A DNA stretch of 64,000 nt from Robertkochia flava (GCF_020166515.1 NZ_JAINZT010000009.1:113070-177069); one strand, 5' to 3'; positions 47,881 through 56,895 are shown, counted from the stretch's first letter. Notes: generated by a model from the letters alone, not told the origin. Translations and numbers: made by a program.

Positions 47881-47932
47881 CTGTTTACCGGCTTCCCTGT
47901 CTCCCTGTCTCCCTGTCTCCCCGACTCCCCCC
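47851..47932. repeat. TTCCCTG / TCTCCCTG minisatellite
   Basis: Ten or so imperfect units of 7-8 bp, overlapping the end of the duplicated flank. It accounts, with the promoter block below, for most of the 339-bp gap before DUF3604 paralogue 2. Confidence 0.75.
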
Positions 47933-48000
47933 TACGTCAAAAAACTTATAGAAATACCTAGAATTCCCTTCTCCTTCTCCAAAAACACTTGATTTTCCCT

Positions 48001-48031
48001 ACAAGACATTAATAATCAGTATCTTAGATGC
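48001..48031 (+). promoter_or_regulatory. Duplicated promoter-region block, copy 2
   Basis: One base different from 42882-42912, with the same TATCTTAG (48020-48027) and the same distance to the start codon within a few bases. The two DUF3604 genes are probably expressed from equivalent promoters. Confidence 0.5.
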
Positions 48032-48053
48032 ATTCATAATAAAACAATTCATT

Positions 48054-49943
48054 ATGTTTCGGATCATAACCCTCCTCTTTGCCCTGATCCTTTTTATTTC
48101 CTGCAAAACCGATAATAAGAATACTGTATCTTCAGGTGCCGAAAAGACTGCTGAGGAGCCAACTCCTGAGATCCCACAAAATCCCCTTAAGGAGGTTTAC
48201 TGGGGCGATACGCACCAGCATACGGGGAATTCCTTCGATGTGTACCTGTTCGGAACTCCCAATTCCACTCCGGAGATCGCATACCGGTTCGCCCGGGGTG
48301 AGGAGGTCACCAGTCCCACTACCGGTAAACCCTGGAAGCTGACAAAACCTCTGGATTTTATTGTCATTGCCGATCATGCAGAGTTATTGGGTTCTGTGGC
48401 TCTGATGTATCAGAATACTCCGGGAATCACAGACACCAAAACAGGAAAAGCCTTTTTGGAAATATCCCCGGATGCAGATGATGAAGGGATGCAAAAAATC
48501 TACGACATCCTGAATTTCGCGGCTTTTGACCAACCTAATGAAGCTAATTTAACAGCTAAGGACCTCGTTGAGGATTTCGGAGGCGAGAAGGTTGCTGAAG
48601 CATGGAAACGAAATATTGCGGATGCAGAAAAATTCAATGACCCCGGTAAGTTCACTACTCTAATCGGATGGGAATGGAGCTCCAACAATAGCGGCGCAAA
48701 TTTACACCGGGTCGTTTTTATGCCACAGGGAGGAGAAACAGCCAAAAAATTTATCCCGTACAGCGCCCTTGACAGCGACAATCCGGAGGATCTGTGGACC
48801 TGGCTTGACGAAACGAGCGCAAGGACAGGCGCCGATTTTGTGGCCATTCCCCACAATCCCAATATCAGTATCGGGCTAATGTTTCCGGAAGTACGCCTAA
48901 ACGGGGAACCCGTGGATGAGGCCTATGCGAAAAAACGTATGCAATGGGAGCCCGCCGTGGAGGTCACCCAGATCAAGGGAGACTCCGAAACACACCCGGC
49001 CTTGTCTCCTAACGACGAATTCGCCGATTATGAAACCTATGATTTTGCCCTTACACCTGACGGGACCCGACCACCACCTACCCTTGCAGATTATGTGAGA
49101 ACCGGCCTGATGAGAGGACTCGAAATGGAAGCTAAACTTGGTACGAACCCTTATAAAATGGGTATGATCGGAAGCAGTGATTCCCACACCGGAATGTCGG
49201 CTATCGAAGAAACCAATTTTGCAGGGAAAGGACAGCATGATGCCACGAATGAAAAACGTCCGCATCCTACCGGAATAGGATCATCCAAAGGCTGGGATAT
49301 GGGGGCAGCCGGATGGGTAGGTGTCTGGGCCGAATCAAATACCCGGCAGGCCCTGGTTGACGCTTTCAAAAGAAAAGAAGTCTATGCCACCACCGGGCCG
49401 CGCATTACCCTGAGATTCTTCGGCGGATTTGATTATACCGATAACGACCTGGCAGGCGACAACATGGTGCAAACAGGGTATAACAAAGGCGTACCCATGG
49501 GAGGCGACCTTAAAAACACCGATGGAAAAGCCCCTACCTTTATGGTAGCAGTTATGAAGGATCCGGACGGAGCCAACCTCGACAGAATACAGATCATTAA
49601 AGGATGGCTTGATGCCAATGGGAAATCACAGGAAAAGGTTTTTGATGTAGCCCTCTCCGGAGATCGCACCGACGGCAGCCAAAAGGTGGGCAATACGGTC
49701 GACCTGACCACCGGAAAATACACCAATTCCATTGGCGCCCCCGAACTCTCTGTGGTATGGACCGACCCTGAATTCGATGCCACGCAAAATGCATTCTATT
49801 ACGTTAGGGCTTTGGAGATCCCTACCCCCAGGTATTCCCTGCTGGGAGCCCTGGAACTGGGTATTGATGTTAAGGAAACAGGTCACCCGGCAACCATACA
49901 GGAGCGGGTGTACTCCTCTCCTATCTGGTATAGCGCAGAATAA
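48054..49943 (+). CDS. DUF3604 lipoprotein (PHP-like metal-site fold), paralogue 2
   Basis: A 629-residue lipoprotein (lipobox LFISCKT, Cys ~18), aligned end to end with the first copy. It has GDTHQHTG in place of EEHLHTG, VIADHAELLGSVAL, IPHNPNISIG, SSDSHTGMS and the end YSSPIWYSAE. D-x-H-x-H at the first motif fits a PHP-type metal site better than the Glu of copy 1. The protein is shifted in the substrate-facing loops, so the two copies probably differ in specificity. The upstream block and the downstream flank are both shared with neighbouring genes. Confidence 0.86.
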   Translation: MFRIITLLFALILFISCKTDNKNTVSSGAEKTAEEPTPEIPQNPLKEVYWGDTHQHTGNSFDVYLFGTPNSTPEIAYRFARGEEVTSPTTGKPWKLTKPLDFIVIADHAELLGSVALMYQNTPGITDTKTGKAFLEISPDADDEGMQKIYDILNFAAFDQPNEANLTAKDLVEDFGGEKVAEAWKRNIADAEKFNDPGKFTTLIGWEWSSNNSGANLHRVVFMPQGGETAKKFIPYSALDSDNPEDLWTWLDETSARTGADFVAIPHNPNISIGLMFPEVRLNGEPVDEAYAKKRMQWEPAVEVTQIKGDSETHPALSPNDEFADYETYDFALTPDGTRPPPTLADYVRTGLMRGLEMEAKLGTNPYKMGMIGSSDSHTGMSAIEETNFAGKGQHDATNEKRPHPTGIGSSKGWDMGAAGWVGVWAESNTRQALVDAFKRKEVYATTGPRITLRFFGGFDYTDNDLAGDNMVQTGYNKGVPMGGDLKNTDGKAPTFMVAVMKDPDGANLDRIQIIKGWLDANGKSQEKVFDVALSGDRTDGSQKVGNTVDLTTGKYTNSIGAPELSVVWTDPEFDATQNAFYYVRALEIPTPRYSLLGALELGIDVKETGHPATIQERVYSSPIWYSAE

Positions 49944-49972
49944 AAAAACCGGGCTCAGGCCCGGTTTTTTTT
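49942..49972. terminator. Terminator after DUF3604 paralogue 2, probably bidirectional
   Basis: AACCGGGC-tcag-GCCCGGTT between a run of A and a run of T. It can also end the convergent moaA-moeA transcript. Confidence 0.9.
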
Positions 49973-50102
49973 GAAGTAATGAGGTTGAGTTGGAGTTGGA
50001 GGTCATGCCAAATTAATTATGCTGCTCATCTCCTTAATTACCGGTATATCAACTTACCGGTCTACCGGCCTCACTGCTTCCCTGTTTCCCTGTTTCCCCG
50101 AC
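49973..50102. repeat. Duplicated 3'-flank, copy 2
   Basis: Nearly identical to 47748-47880, including the ACCGGTAT/TACCGGT elements and a shortened TTCCCTG array at 50081-50102. The end of the minus-strand membrane protein gene is read through this repeat. Confidence 0.78.
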
Positions 50103-50533
50103 TTCAAAAAACTATAGAAATACTTGAAATTCCCATTGTACCAGGCGGCAAAGAAAAAGGCCAGGTAGATGAGCCATTCAGGGAGTAAATGAATATTGGC
50201 ATAGGTAGCCAGCAGCAGAATGGCGAATGCCGTAATGGCAATACCCAGGGCCACCTTCGACTTTTTTACATTATAGTTAAAAGCGATCAGGCAAATAATG
50301 ATCAAACCCAGCACCGGCTTTCCATGATCGACAACGGGCTGCAAGGCCATGATCTCGATATCGAAGAACAACAGGAGCGATCCCGCATAGGCGGCAATAC
50401 AAAACGGACATTTAGGTATAATAATGATCAGGGCCGTAGACAAAAAAGACATGAACCCGCTTTTAAAGGAAGGCGCCTTCTTAACCGCCACCACCTTTTC
50501 TGCATTACAACAAGATGTCTTTTCGGCTTTCAT
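50054..50533 (-). CDS. Four-helix membrane protein with Cys motifs (MerC-like)
   Basis: A 159-residue protein with an N-terminal Cys pair (TSCCNAE, residues 8-9) and four hydrophobic helices. The first contains PKCPFCIAAYAG, a C-x2-C in a membrane segment. This recalls MerC/MerT-type metal or thiol membrane proteins, but the assignment is tentative. The last ~13 residues (KQGNREAVRPVDR) are encoded by the dispersed TTCCCTG repeat, so the ancestral protein probably ended near YFYSFLKS. It follows moeA by 4 bases, which suggests a link with molybdenum or sulfur metabolism. Confidence 0.65.
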   Translation of the reverse strand: MKAEKTSCCNAEKVVAVKKAPSFKSGFMSFLSTALIIIIPKCPFCIAAYAGSLLLFFDIEIMALQPVVDHGKPVLGLIIICLIAFNYNVKKSKVALGIAITAFAILLLATYANIHLLPEWLIYLAFFFAAWYNGNFKYFYSFLKSGKQGNREAVRPVDR

Positions 50534-50537
50534 GACC

Positions 50538-51752
50538 TTATAATTTCATTCTGTAGGGTATAAATGGGTAAACTTCCCCCTTTTTAAACACGTTTTTATC
50601 CTGGGGCAGCACTAAGAATCCGTCTGTATAGACCAGATTGACAAAGTCTCCTGAACCGTTTCCAAATACCGGGGATGCCACCAGGCTGCCATCCGGTTCA
50701 GCGTGCAGTTTAGCCTCTGTAAAAAAGATCAGATCAGGCTGAAAGACCACATCTTCCGCAAGCCTGGCATAAATCGGTTGATCTTCTACCTCCAGGGATT
50801 TCTGAAGCCAGAAACGTATATAGACATACAAGCACACAAAAGCCGACACCGGATTACCCGGCAAGGCAAAAATATGGGTGTCTTGCCCTTTGGTACCGAA
50901 CCAGAAGGGTTTTCCGGGGCGCTGCTGTATCTTATGGAAATGCTTCTCCACCCCCAGGGTATCCAAAACATCGGGTAAAAAATCAAACTTTCCTTTGGAA
51001 ACACCGCCGGTGATCACCAGCATATCAAAATCCTCCAGTAATCCTGACAGAATCTCTTCCATCTCAGGCTTATCATCAGGAAGGTGTCTTAACTCTGCTG
51101 TGATCCCCCACTCCCTTAGTGTATTTTTAATCCCATAGACATTGGACCGCCTGATCTGCTGCGCCAGGGGTTTTTCATGCACATCCACCAGTTCATCCCC
51201 GGAGGATACAATAACCACCCTGGGCATTTTACGCACCAGGAGCTTATCCTTACCCACAGCCGCCGCCACGTTGATCTCGGCACTGGAGATGCGGCCACCG
51301 GCTTTTTTAATAATGGTATCTGCTGTAATATCTATGCCTTTGAAATGTATGTTTTGTCTTTTGGTGACAGCATCCACCATAATACGGGCCCGGCCATCCT
51401 GAATTTCCAGATCTTCATACCGGATTACCGTATCAGTGCTTTTCGGGAGTATCGCCCCGGTCATCACCTCGATACAGGCGTTTACATCGTTCAGTGTTTT
51501 TTGAGGGGCACCGGCAGGAGCCACATCCTGTATAGAAAAGGTATCGATACCGTTCTCAAAGGTTCGGTGTCGGATCGCAATACCATCCATAGTAACCCGG
51601 TGATAGGGCGGAAAGTCGCGGTCTGCAATCAGATCCTCGGCCAGAAACTGCCCCCCGCAATCGTCAAGAGCAAGCGGAACCTCAGGAAATGAGGCCTTAT
51701 GCGCTTCCAGTATATCCAATGCTTCCCGGTATGTTATGAACGTTTTACTCAT
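50538..51752 (-). CDS. moeA: Molybdopterin molybdenumtransferase MoeA
   Basis: Inserts molybdate into adenylylated molybdopterin to give Moco. The 404 residues carry the N-terminal MoeA domains (DFPPYHRVTMDGIAI; the insertion VAPAGAP), the MoaB/Mog-like domain (VVIVSSGDELVDV; LVITGGVSKGKFDF; FALPGNPVSAFVC) and the C-terminal domain. It starts 1 base after moaA, so the two are one operon. The only molybdoenzyme seen nearby is the CO dehydrogenase. Confidence 0.93.
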   Translation of the reverse strand: MSKTFITYREALDILEAHKASFPEVPLALDDCGGQFLAEDLIADRDFPPYHRVTMDGIAIRHRTFENGIDTFSIQDVAPAGAPQKTLNDVNACIEVMTGAILPKSTDTVIRYEDLEIQDGRARIMVDAVTKRQNIHFKGIDITADTIIKKAGGRISSAEINVAAAVGKDKLLVRKMPRVVIVSSGDELVDVHEKPLAQQIRRSNVYGIKNTLREWGITAELRHLPDDKPEMEEILSGLLEDFDMLVITGGVSKGKFDFLPDVLDTLGVEKHFHKIQQRPGKPFWFGTKGQDTHIFALPGNPVSAFVCLYVYIRFWLQKSLEVEDQPIYARLAEDVVFQPDLIFFTEAKLHAEPDGSLVASPVFGNGSGDFVNLVYTDGFLVLPQDKNVFKKGEVYPFIPYRMKL

Positions 51753-51753
51753 C

Positions 51754-52743
51754 TTAACCGCCTATGGTACTCATACTCTCTTTACGAACCGTAGATTGCT
51801 GTTTTCCCTGCTCCGCTTCAAAACCATCCTTTGGTTTCAGCCTGATCAGTTCTTTAAATTTTTCCGCCAGATCCTGGTCGGATACTCCTGAACGCATAAA
51901 ATCCCTGATACTAAAAACCCCTCCATCATACAAACAGGTCTTGATCTCTCCTTTTGGAGTGATGCGTAAGCGATTACAGGTATTACAAAAGGTTCTCGAA
52001 AACGCCGGGATGATGCCCACATCTCCCTGAAATCCGTCAATGGCGTAATTGGTGGAAGTGTCTCCGTGCTTCCCTGTTTTTTCCCTGATACCAGGGTAGG
52101 TTTGTCTGATCGTGTTTAAGATATCTCCCGCCTTAAAAACCGCTTCATTTTTCTTATACCCCCCGTTAAATGGCATTTCTTCAATAAACCTAATGCTCAC
52201 CGGGTGTTGTTCTGCCAGGGCTACCAGGGGAAGAATATCCCCGGTATTGATGCCATTCATCACAACCGCATTGATCTTCAGGTAAAACCCATTCTCCAGC
52301 AAGGTATGAAAGGCTTCCATCACCTTATTGAAATCATCGCGGCGGGTAATCTGTTTGAACCGTTCCGGGTCCAGCGTGTCCAGGCTCAGGTTTATGGTTT
52401 GAATACCCAGCTCCCTGAGTTTCTCAATATGCTTCACCATCAGGGTACCGTTGGTCGTGATACGAATGTCCCTGTAGTAGGAGAGGGCATGGGATTTTTC
52501 CAGCAGGGTAATAAAATCTTTTCTCAAAAAGGGTTCTCCGCCGGTGAACCTCACTTTTGTAAAGCCCAGTCTACCCAGAACATCCAACAAACGAACGATC
52601 TCTTCGTAACTCAATAATTCGGCCCTGGGCTCATAAGGTATGCCATGTTCCGGCATGCAGTAAAAGCACCTGAGGTTACAACGGTCGGTGACCCCGATAC
52701 GCACATAATCGATCGTTCTGTTAAATCCGTCCTTCACTCCCAT
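51754..52743 (-). CDS. moaA: GTP 3',8-cyclase MoaA
   Basis: A radical-SAM enzyme for the first step of molybdenum cofactor synthesis, GTP to 3',8-cyclo-7,8-dihydro-GTP. The 329 residues show the N-terminal cluster C22-x3-C26-x2-C29 (CNLRCFYC), the second cluster motif CNTCNRLRITPKGEIKTC and the C-terminal Gly-Gly (STIGG) needed for activity in known MoaA. moaC, moaD, moaE and mobA are not in the window and must lie elsewhere. Confidence 0.95.
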   Translation of the reverse strand: MGVKDGFNRTIDYVRIGVTDRCNLRCFYCMPEHGIPYEPRAELLSYEEIVRLLDVLGRLGFTKVRFTGGEPFLRKDFITLLEKSHALSYYRDIRITTNGTLMVKHIEKLRELGIQTINLSLDTLDPERFKQITRRDDFNKVMEAFHTLLENGFYLKINAVVMNGINTGDILPLVALAEQHPVSIRFIEEMPFNGGYKKNEAVFKAGDILNTIRQTYPGIREKTGKHGDTSTNYAIDGFQGDVGIIPAFSRTFCNTCNRLRITPKGEIKTCLYDGGVFSIRDFMRSGVSDQDLAEKFKELIRLKPKDGFEAEQGKQQSTVRKESMSTIGG

Positions 52744-52879
52744 TACACGTATACTTTCAGGATTATTTTTCTAATTTTACAATGAAAATCTTAATAAGTT
52801 GAAGATAAAACATTTATAATGAATTATCGGAAACGGATTATAAATAATATCGATTCCCGGATTTAAATCCCTGAGCACC

Positions 52880-53992
52880 ATGAAAGAAATAAAGGCGATC
52901 TTAAAATTGTACAACGATTTTAAATCCACCTCCCAAAAATGTGCCATTGCACAGGTGGTACGTGTGGAGGAATCTTCCTATCGAAGAGAGGGGGCCCGCA
53001 TGCTGGTTTTCCAATCCGGAGTTTTCGAGGGCGGCATCAGCGGGGGGTGCCTGGAAGGGGATGCCCTTAAACGATCCCAGATCGCCATTCTTAAAAAAGA
53101 ACCTTCCATTGTTACCTACGACACCTCAAAAGATGACGAGAACCAGATCGGAGTCGGACTGGGCTGTAACGGGGTCATAGACGTCCTTATCTCCCCCATT
53201 ACCCCGGAAGGCAATACCCTGAACTTCCTGGAGCGGTGCATCAACTCGAGAAAATCACATGTCCTGGCTACGGTAACCGCTATCAATAACAAGGAGAGCC
53301 ATCTTTCCCTGGGGCAAACGTTTTACTACGATACAGAAACCCAAACCCTGGACAACTGCGGTCATGCCGAACTGGAAAAATTACTTCACAACGATATCGC
53401 TTCGGTACTGAACAGCAATAAATCAAGGATTTACCACTACACCCTGGAAGGGCTGGAGCTGAGTGTTTTTATCGAACTCATCCCTCCCCGGTTCCATCTG
53501 GCCATCTACGGAGACAATTACGACGTATACCCGATGATCGACCTGGCACAGGTAATGGACTGGGAGGTGAGCCTGGTTGGAAATCTTCAAAAACTGAAAA
53601 AGGAACGGCTCGGGTTCGTGCAACACCTCTACAGTAAATACGAGGAGACCCACCCGAAAATTGACTCACGTACCGCCGTTGTTCTGATGGCGCACGATTA
53701 TAAGACCGACCTGAAAAACCTTAAGCATTGCCTGAATTCCCCGGCCCCCTATATTGCAAGCCTGGGCCCAAAAAAGAGGTTCGAAAAGATGAAGGATGAA
53801 TTCGAATCTTTTGGAAATCCTTTGACCCCGGAACAACTGGATCGCATTTATGCTCCTTGCGGACTGGAGATCGGTGCCAATACTCCGGAAGAGATCGCTG
53901 CGAGTATCTTCGCGGAGATCCTGGCTGTTTTTTCCAATAAAAAAGGGGGGATGTTAAGAAAAAAGGAAGACCCTATACACGAACGCTACTAA
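52880..53992 (+). CDS. XdhC/CoxI family protein (Moco chaperone)
   Basis: A 370-residue XdhC-family protein: N-terminal XdhC_CoxI domain (AIAQVVRVEESSYRREGARM; GISGGCLEGDA) and a C-terminal Rossmann XdhC_C domain (HLAIYGDNYDVYPM; VVLMAHDYKTDL; CGLEIGANTPEEIAASIFAE). Known XdhC proteins bind Moco, protect its sulfurated form and pass it to xanthine-oxidase-family enzymes. The gene diverges from moaA and converges, with a 1-bp gap, on a cysteine desulfurase gene, the usual sulfur donor for XdhC-bound Moco. Confidence 0.9.
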   Translation: MKEIKAILKLYNDFKSTSQKCAIAQVVRVEESSYRREGARMLVFQSGVFEGGISGGCLEGDALKRSQIAILKKEPSIVTYDTSKDDENQIGVGLGCNGVIDVLISPITPEGNTLNFLERCINSRKSHVLATVTAINNKESHLSLGQTFYYDTETQTLDNCGHAELEKLLHNDIASVLNSNKSRIYHYTLEGLELSVFIELIPPRFHLAIYGDNYDVYPMIDLAQVMDWEVSLVGNLQKLKKERLGFVQHLYSKYEETHPKIDSRTAVVLMAHDYKTDLKNLKHCLNSPAPYIASLGPKKRFEKMKDEFESFGNPLTPEQLDRIYAPCGLEIGANTPEEIAASIFAEILAVFSNKKGGMLRKKEDPIHERY

Positions 53993-53993
53993 T

Positions 53994-55178
53994 TTAACGG
54001 GAACGTCGCTCCCAAAGAATATTTGAAGCGCGCTGGCCGGATACTTCCCGGATAACCAGATCGATCACCTTTTCTACATCCTGAGGGGTGGTATAGCGCC
54101 CCAGGCTAAACCGAAGACTGGAAAATGCCAGATCTGTCGCAAGGCCCATTGCTTTTAAGACATGAGAAGGATTAACGCTGGCGGAATTACAGGCAGAACC
54201 ATTAGACACTGCCATGTGAGTACTCAGTGCCCGGAGCAGCGCCTCCCCGTCCACATATTTAAAAGATATATTCAGCGTATTGGGCAAGCGGTTTACATGG
54301 CTGCCATTGATCACAGTTTCCTCTATACCCAGGAGGCCATGCTCCAGTTGATCTCTCAATTCCCCTAAACGTTTTCCCTCTTCTACCTGTTGATCCACAG
54401 CCAACCTTACTGCTTTGGCCAGGCCCACTATGGCCGGGGTATTATAGGTTCCACCCCTCCATCCGCTTTGCTGACCGCCTCCATGAATAAAAGGATCCAA
54501 TACGTCTTTCCGTTCTTCACTGATATAGGTAAGCCCAATGCCTTTGGGACCATAAAGCTTGTGTCCGGAGAAACATGCAAAATCAACAAGGTCAAAAAAG
54601 TTTCCCAACCCGATCTTTCCCAGGGCCTGGGTGGCATCAGAAAACAACAAACTACCGCAGGTTTTACATAGGGCTGCGATCTGATCCAATTCCTGGATCA
54701 CTCCCGTTTCATTATTAGCCAGCATCACAGCTACGATCAGGGTATTTTCTGAGATGGTCTGCTCCAACTGCTCCATATCAATCAACCCTTTTGGGGTCAC
54801 ATCGAGGTAGGTCACCTTCGCGCCCTGGGTTTCCAGGTATGCACAAACATCAAGCACCGCCTTATGCTCGGCCTTAGAGGTAATGATGTGATTGCGTTCA
54901 GCACCGGATTTTCGGAAAACACCTTTAAGAACGCTGTTAATGCTTTCGGTAGACCCGGAAGTAAACACCAATTCCCTTGCTTGTACTCCCAGTGCCGCCG
55001 CTATGACACCTGTAGCCTCTTCAAGGGCGTCTTTCGCCAGCCAACCGTAAGGATGATGACTGCTGGAGGCATTGCCGAAATGCTCGGTAAAATAAGGCCA
55101 CATCGACTCTGCTACCCTAGAATCGCAGGGAGTGGTGGCGTTATAGTCGAGGTATATCTGAGCGTACCGAGATTCCAT
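53994..55178 (-). CDS. Cysteine desulfurase (NifS/IscS type)
   Basis: A PLP enzyme that takes sulfur from cysteine as a Cys persulfide. The 394 residues include DYNATTPCDSRV at the N-terminus, FTSGSTESIN, the PLP-binding Lys in CFSGHKLYGPKGIG and the sulfur-carrying C330 in SNGSACNSAS. No isc or suf genes accompany it. Its place between xdhC and the cox operon suggests a dedicated role in giving Moco its terminal or bridging sulfur, as shown for NifS4 with XdhC in Rhodobacter. That role is inferred here. Confidence 0.92.
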   Translation of the reverse strand: MESRYAQIYLDYNATTPCDSRVAESMWPYFTEHFGNASSSHHPYGWLAKDALEEATGVIAAALGVQARELVFTSGSTESINSVLKGVFRKSGAERNHIITSKAEHKAVLDVCAYLETQGAKVTYLDVTPKGLIDMEQLEQTISENTLIVAVMLANNETGVIQELDQIAALCKTCGSLLFSDATQALGKIGLGNFFDLVDFACFSGHKLYGPKGIGLTYISEERKDVLDPFIHGGGQQSGWRGGTYNTPAIVGLAKAVRLAVDQQVEEGKRLGELRDQLEHGLLGIEETVINGSHVNRLPNTLNISFKYVDGEALLRALSTHMAVSNGSACNSASVNPSHVLKAMGLATDLAFSSLRFSLGRYTTPQDVEKVIDLVIREVSGQRASNILWERRSR

Positions 55179-55530
55179 ATCAGAAAGGTATTGAATATTA
55201 TTGAAAAAAATACCGGATCACAGGTCTCCGGGTCTGGCGTTGGCGGGGATATCCCCGATTTTTCTTTGAGTTTCATGGCATCAGGCCTGTCTAAAACCCC
55301 GGGATAAACCAGCACTGTACTGCCAAAAAACAGCAGGAAAACAACCCTGATGCGGCGCTGGCGCGAAAAATAAGTAATCTCTGAATTTATCAGATTAATA
55401 ATCTATAGTTAAAATCAATAAGGAATTATGATTTTTTTATAGAAAAAATTAAATGATTGGTATTTTTCTTAATAACTTAGAGATCAATTCGTTATAAAAT
55501 TTTCTTATTCACATTAATTTATAAACCTCT
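55179..55530. other. 352-bp gap before the cox operon
   Basis: AT-rich towards the operon. TATTTTTC (55461-55468) is a 7-of-8 match to the -7 consensus, about 60 bases before coxM, and AGATTAATAATCT near 55395 is a short palindrome. No -33 TTG is well placed, and no regulator gene adjoins. The promoter of the cox operon must lie here, but I cannot fix it. Confidence 0.4.
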
Positions 55531-56400
55531 ATGATCCCTGCTAAATTCAATTATCACAAAGCAACATCCCTGCAACAGGCTATTGCTTTGTCTCAGGAAT
55601 TAGGCGAGGAAGCGAAATACATGTCTGGCGGACAAAGTTTGCTACCCATGATGAAGCTTCGCTTTGCCACCCCGGAACACATTATCGACATCAGCAAGCT
55701 CGAAGGCCTGTCCTATATTAAGGAAGAAGGTGATCTGCTGAAGATCGGAGGACTCACCACCCAATCGGAAATGGAGCACAACGAGTTGCTGAAAAGCAAA
55801 TATCCCATATTCGGAGATGCGATCTGGCTCACTGCCGATCCTTCGGTACGTAACTGCGGTACCATTGGTGGCAATATTGCTCACGGGGATGCGGCCAACG
55901 ATCAACCCGCATTAATGATCGCCATGCGGGCAACCATTATCGCACAAGGGGCGGATGGCGAAAAATCGATTCCGATCGATGAATTCTTCCACGGCTTTTA
56001 TATGACCGCCCTGGAACCCGGGGATATCCTTACAGAGATACAGATACCTAAAGCAAAGAAAAACAGCGGAGGAGCTTACCACAAGGTAGAACGAAAGGTG
56101 GGAGATTATGCCACTGCCGGGGTAGCGGTACATCTGGAACTGGATGATGACGGCGTTTGCCGGGAAGTAGGAATCGGACTCACCAATCTCAGTCCGATGC
56201 CCATGCGACTCGAGCGAGGCGAGGAAGTATTGCGCGGCAAGAAGATCACCGATGAACTTATTGCACAGGTGGGGTTAATTGCCAGTGAAGACTGTGAGCC
56301 GGATTCCGATCTGCGAGGTTCGGAAGCGTATAAACGCGCCATCGTTAATACCATTACCAAAAGAATGTTGAACAAAGCCCTGGAAAGAGCAAGAAAATAA
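55531..56400 (+). CDS. coxM: CO dehydrogenase medium subunit CoxM (FAD-binding)
   Basis: The FAD subunit that passes electrons from the iron-sulfur clusters to the quinone pool. The 289 residues show both FAD motifs of the xanthine-oxidase family: YMSGGQSLLPMMKLR (~31-45) and TIGGNIAHGDAANDQP (~111-126), then the CO_deh_flav_C domain. It is the first gene of the M-S-L order that is typical for form I enzymes, and ends 6 bases before coxS. Confidence 0.94.
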   Translation: MIPAKFNYHKATSLQQAIALSQELGEEAKYMSGGQSLLPMMKLRFATPEHIIDISKLEGLSYIKEEGDLLKIGGLTTQSEMEHNELLKSKYPIFGDAIWLTADPSVRNCGTIGGNIAHGDAANDQPALMIAMRATIIAQGADGEKSIPIDEFFHGFYMTALEPGDILTEIQIPKAKKNSGGAYHKVERKVGDYATAGVAVHLELDDDGVCREVGIGLTNLSPMPMRLERGEEVLRGKKITDELIAQVGLIASEDCEPDSDLRGSEAYKRAIVNTITKRMLNKALERARK

Positions 56401-56406
56401 AGAATT

Positions 56407-56895
56407 ATGGCTAAGCATACGATATCAATGACTATAAACGGACAGCCTGTTACGGCCGAGGTAGACTCCCGTCTGCTCCTTGTCCATTTCATCCGTGAAA
56501 ACCTGAGCCTTACCGGCACCCATATTGGCTGCGACACCTCCAACTGCGGGGCCTGCACTATTTTACTGGACGGAAAATCGATCAAATCCTGCACCTATCT
56601 GGCCGTAAGGGCAGACGGGGCTGAGATCACCACCATAGAAGGGGTAGCCGCAGAAGGCACCAACCATCCCCTGCAACAAGGATTCCACGACCAGCACGGT
56701 TTGCACTGCGGTTTCTGCACTCCCGGGATGATCATGAGGTCCATCGACCTTCTGAACAACAACCCCAACCCAACAGAGGAAGAGATTCGCTGGGGGATCT
56801 CGGGCAACCTTTGCAGGTGCACCGGCTACAACAATATTGTAAAAGCCATACAGCAGGCTGCAGAAGAAATGCAGAAGAAAGAAACCACTGTCTAA
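56407..56895 (+). CDS. coxS: CO dehydrogenase small subunit CoxS (two [2Fe-2S])
   Basis: A 162-residue iron-sulfur subunit. The plant-type ferredoxin cluster cysteines are in [10 protein letters not shown] and the later Cys (IKSC). The all-helical second cluster uses CGFCTPG and CRCTGY. It carries electrons from the Mo site on CoxL to FAD on CoxM. Complete, with normal spacing to its neighbours. Confidence 0.95.
   Translation: MAKHTISMTINGQPVTAEVDSRLLLVHFIRENLSLTGTHIGCDTSNCGACTILLDGKSIKSCTYLAVRADGAEITTIEGVAAEGTNHPLQQGFHDQHGLHCGFCTPGMIMRSIDLLNNNPNPTEEEIRWGISGNLCRCTGYNNIVKAIQQAAEEMQKKETTV

Noticed and set aside
47754..50188. Two short similar + strand open frames (47754-47951 and 49979-50188)
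   Set aside because: Both lie in the duplicated 3'-flank and TTCCCTG array, right after terminators. Their similarity comes from DNA duplication.
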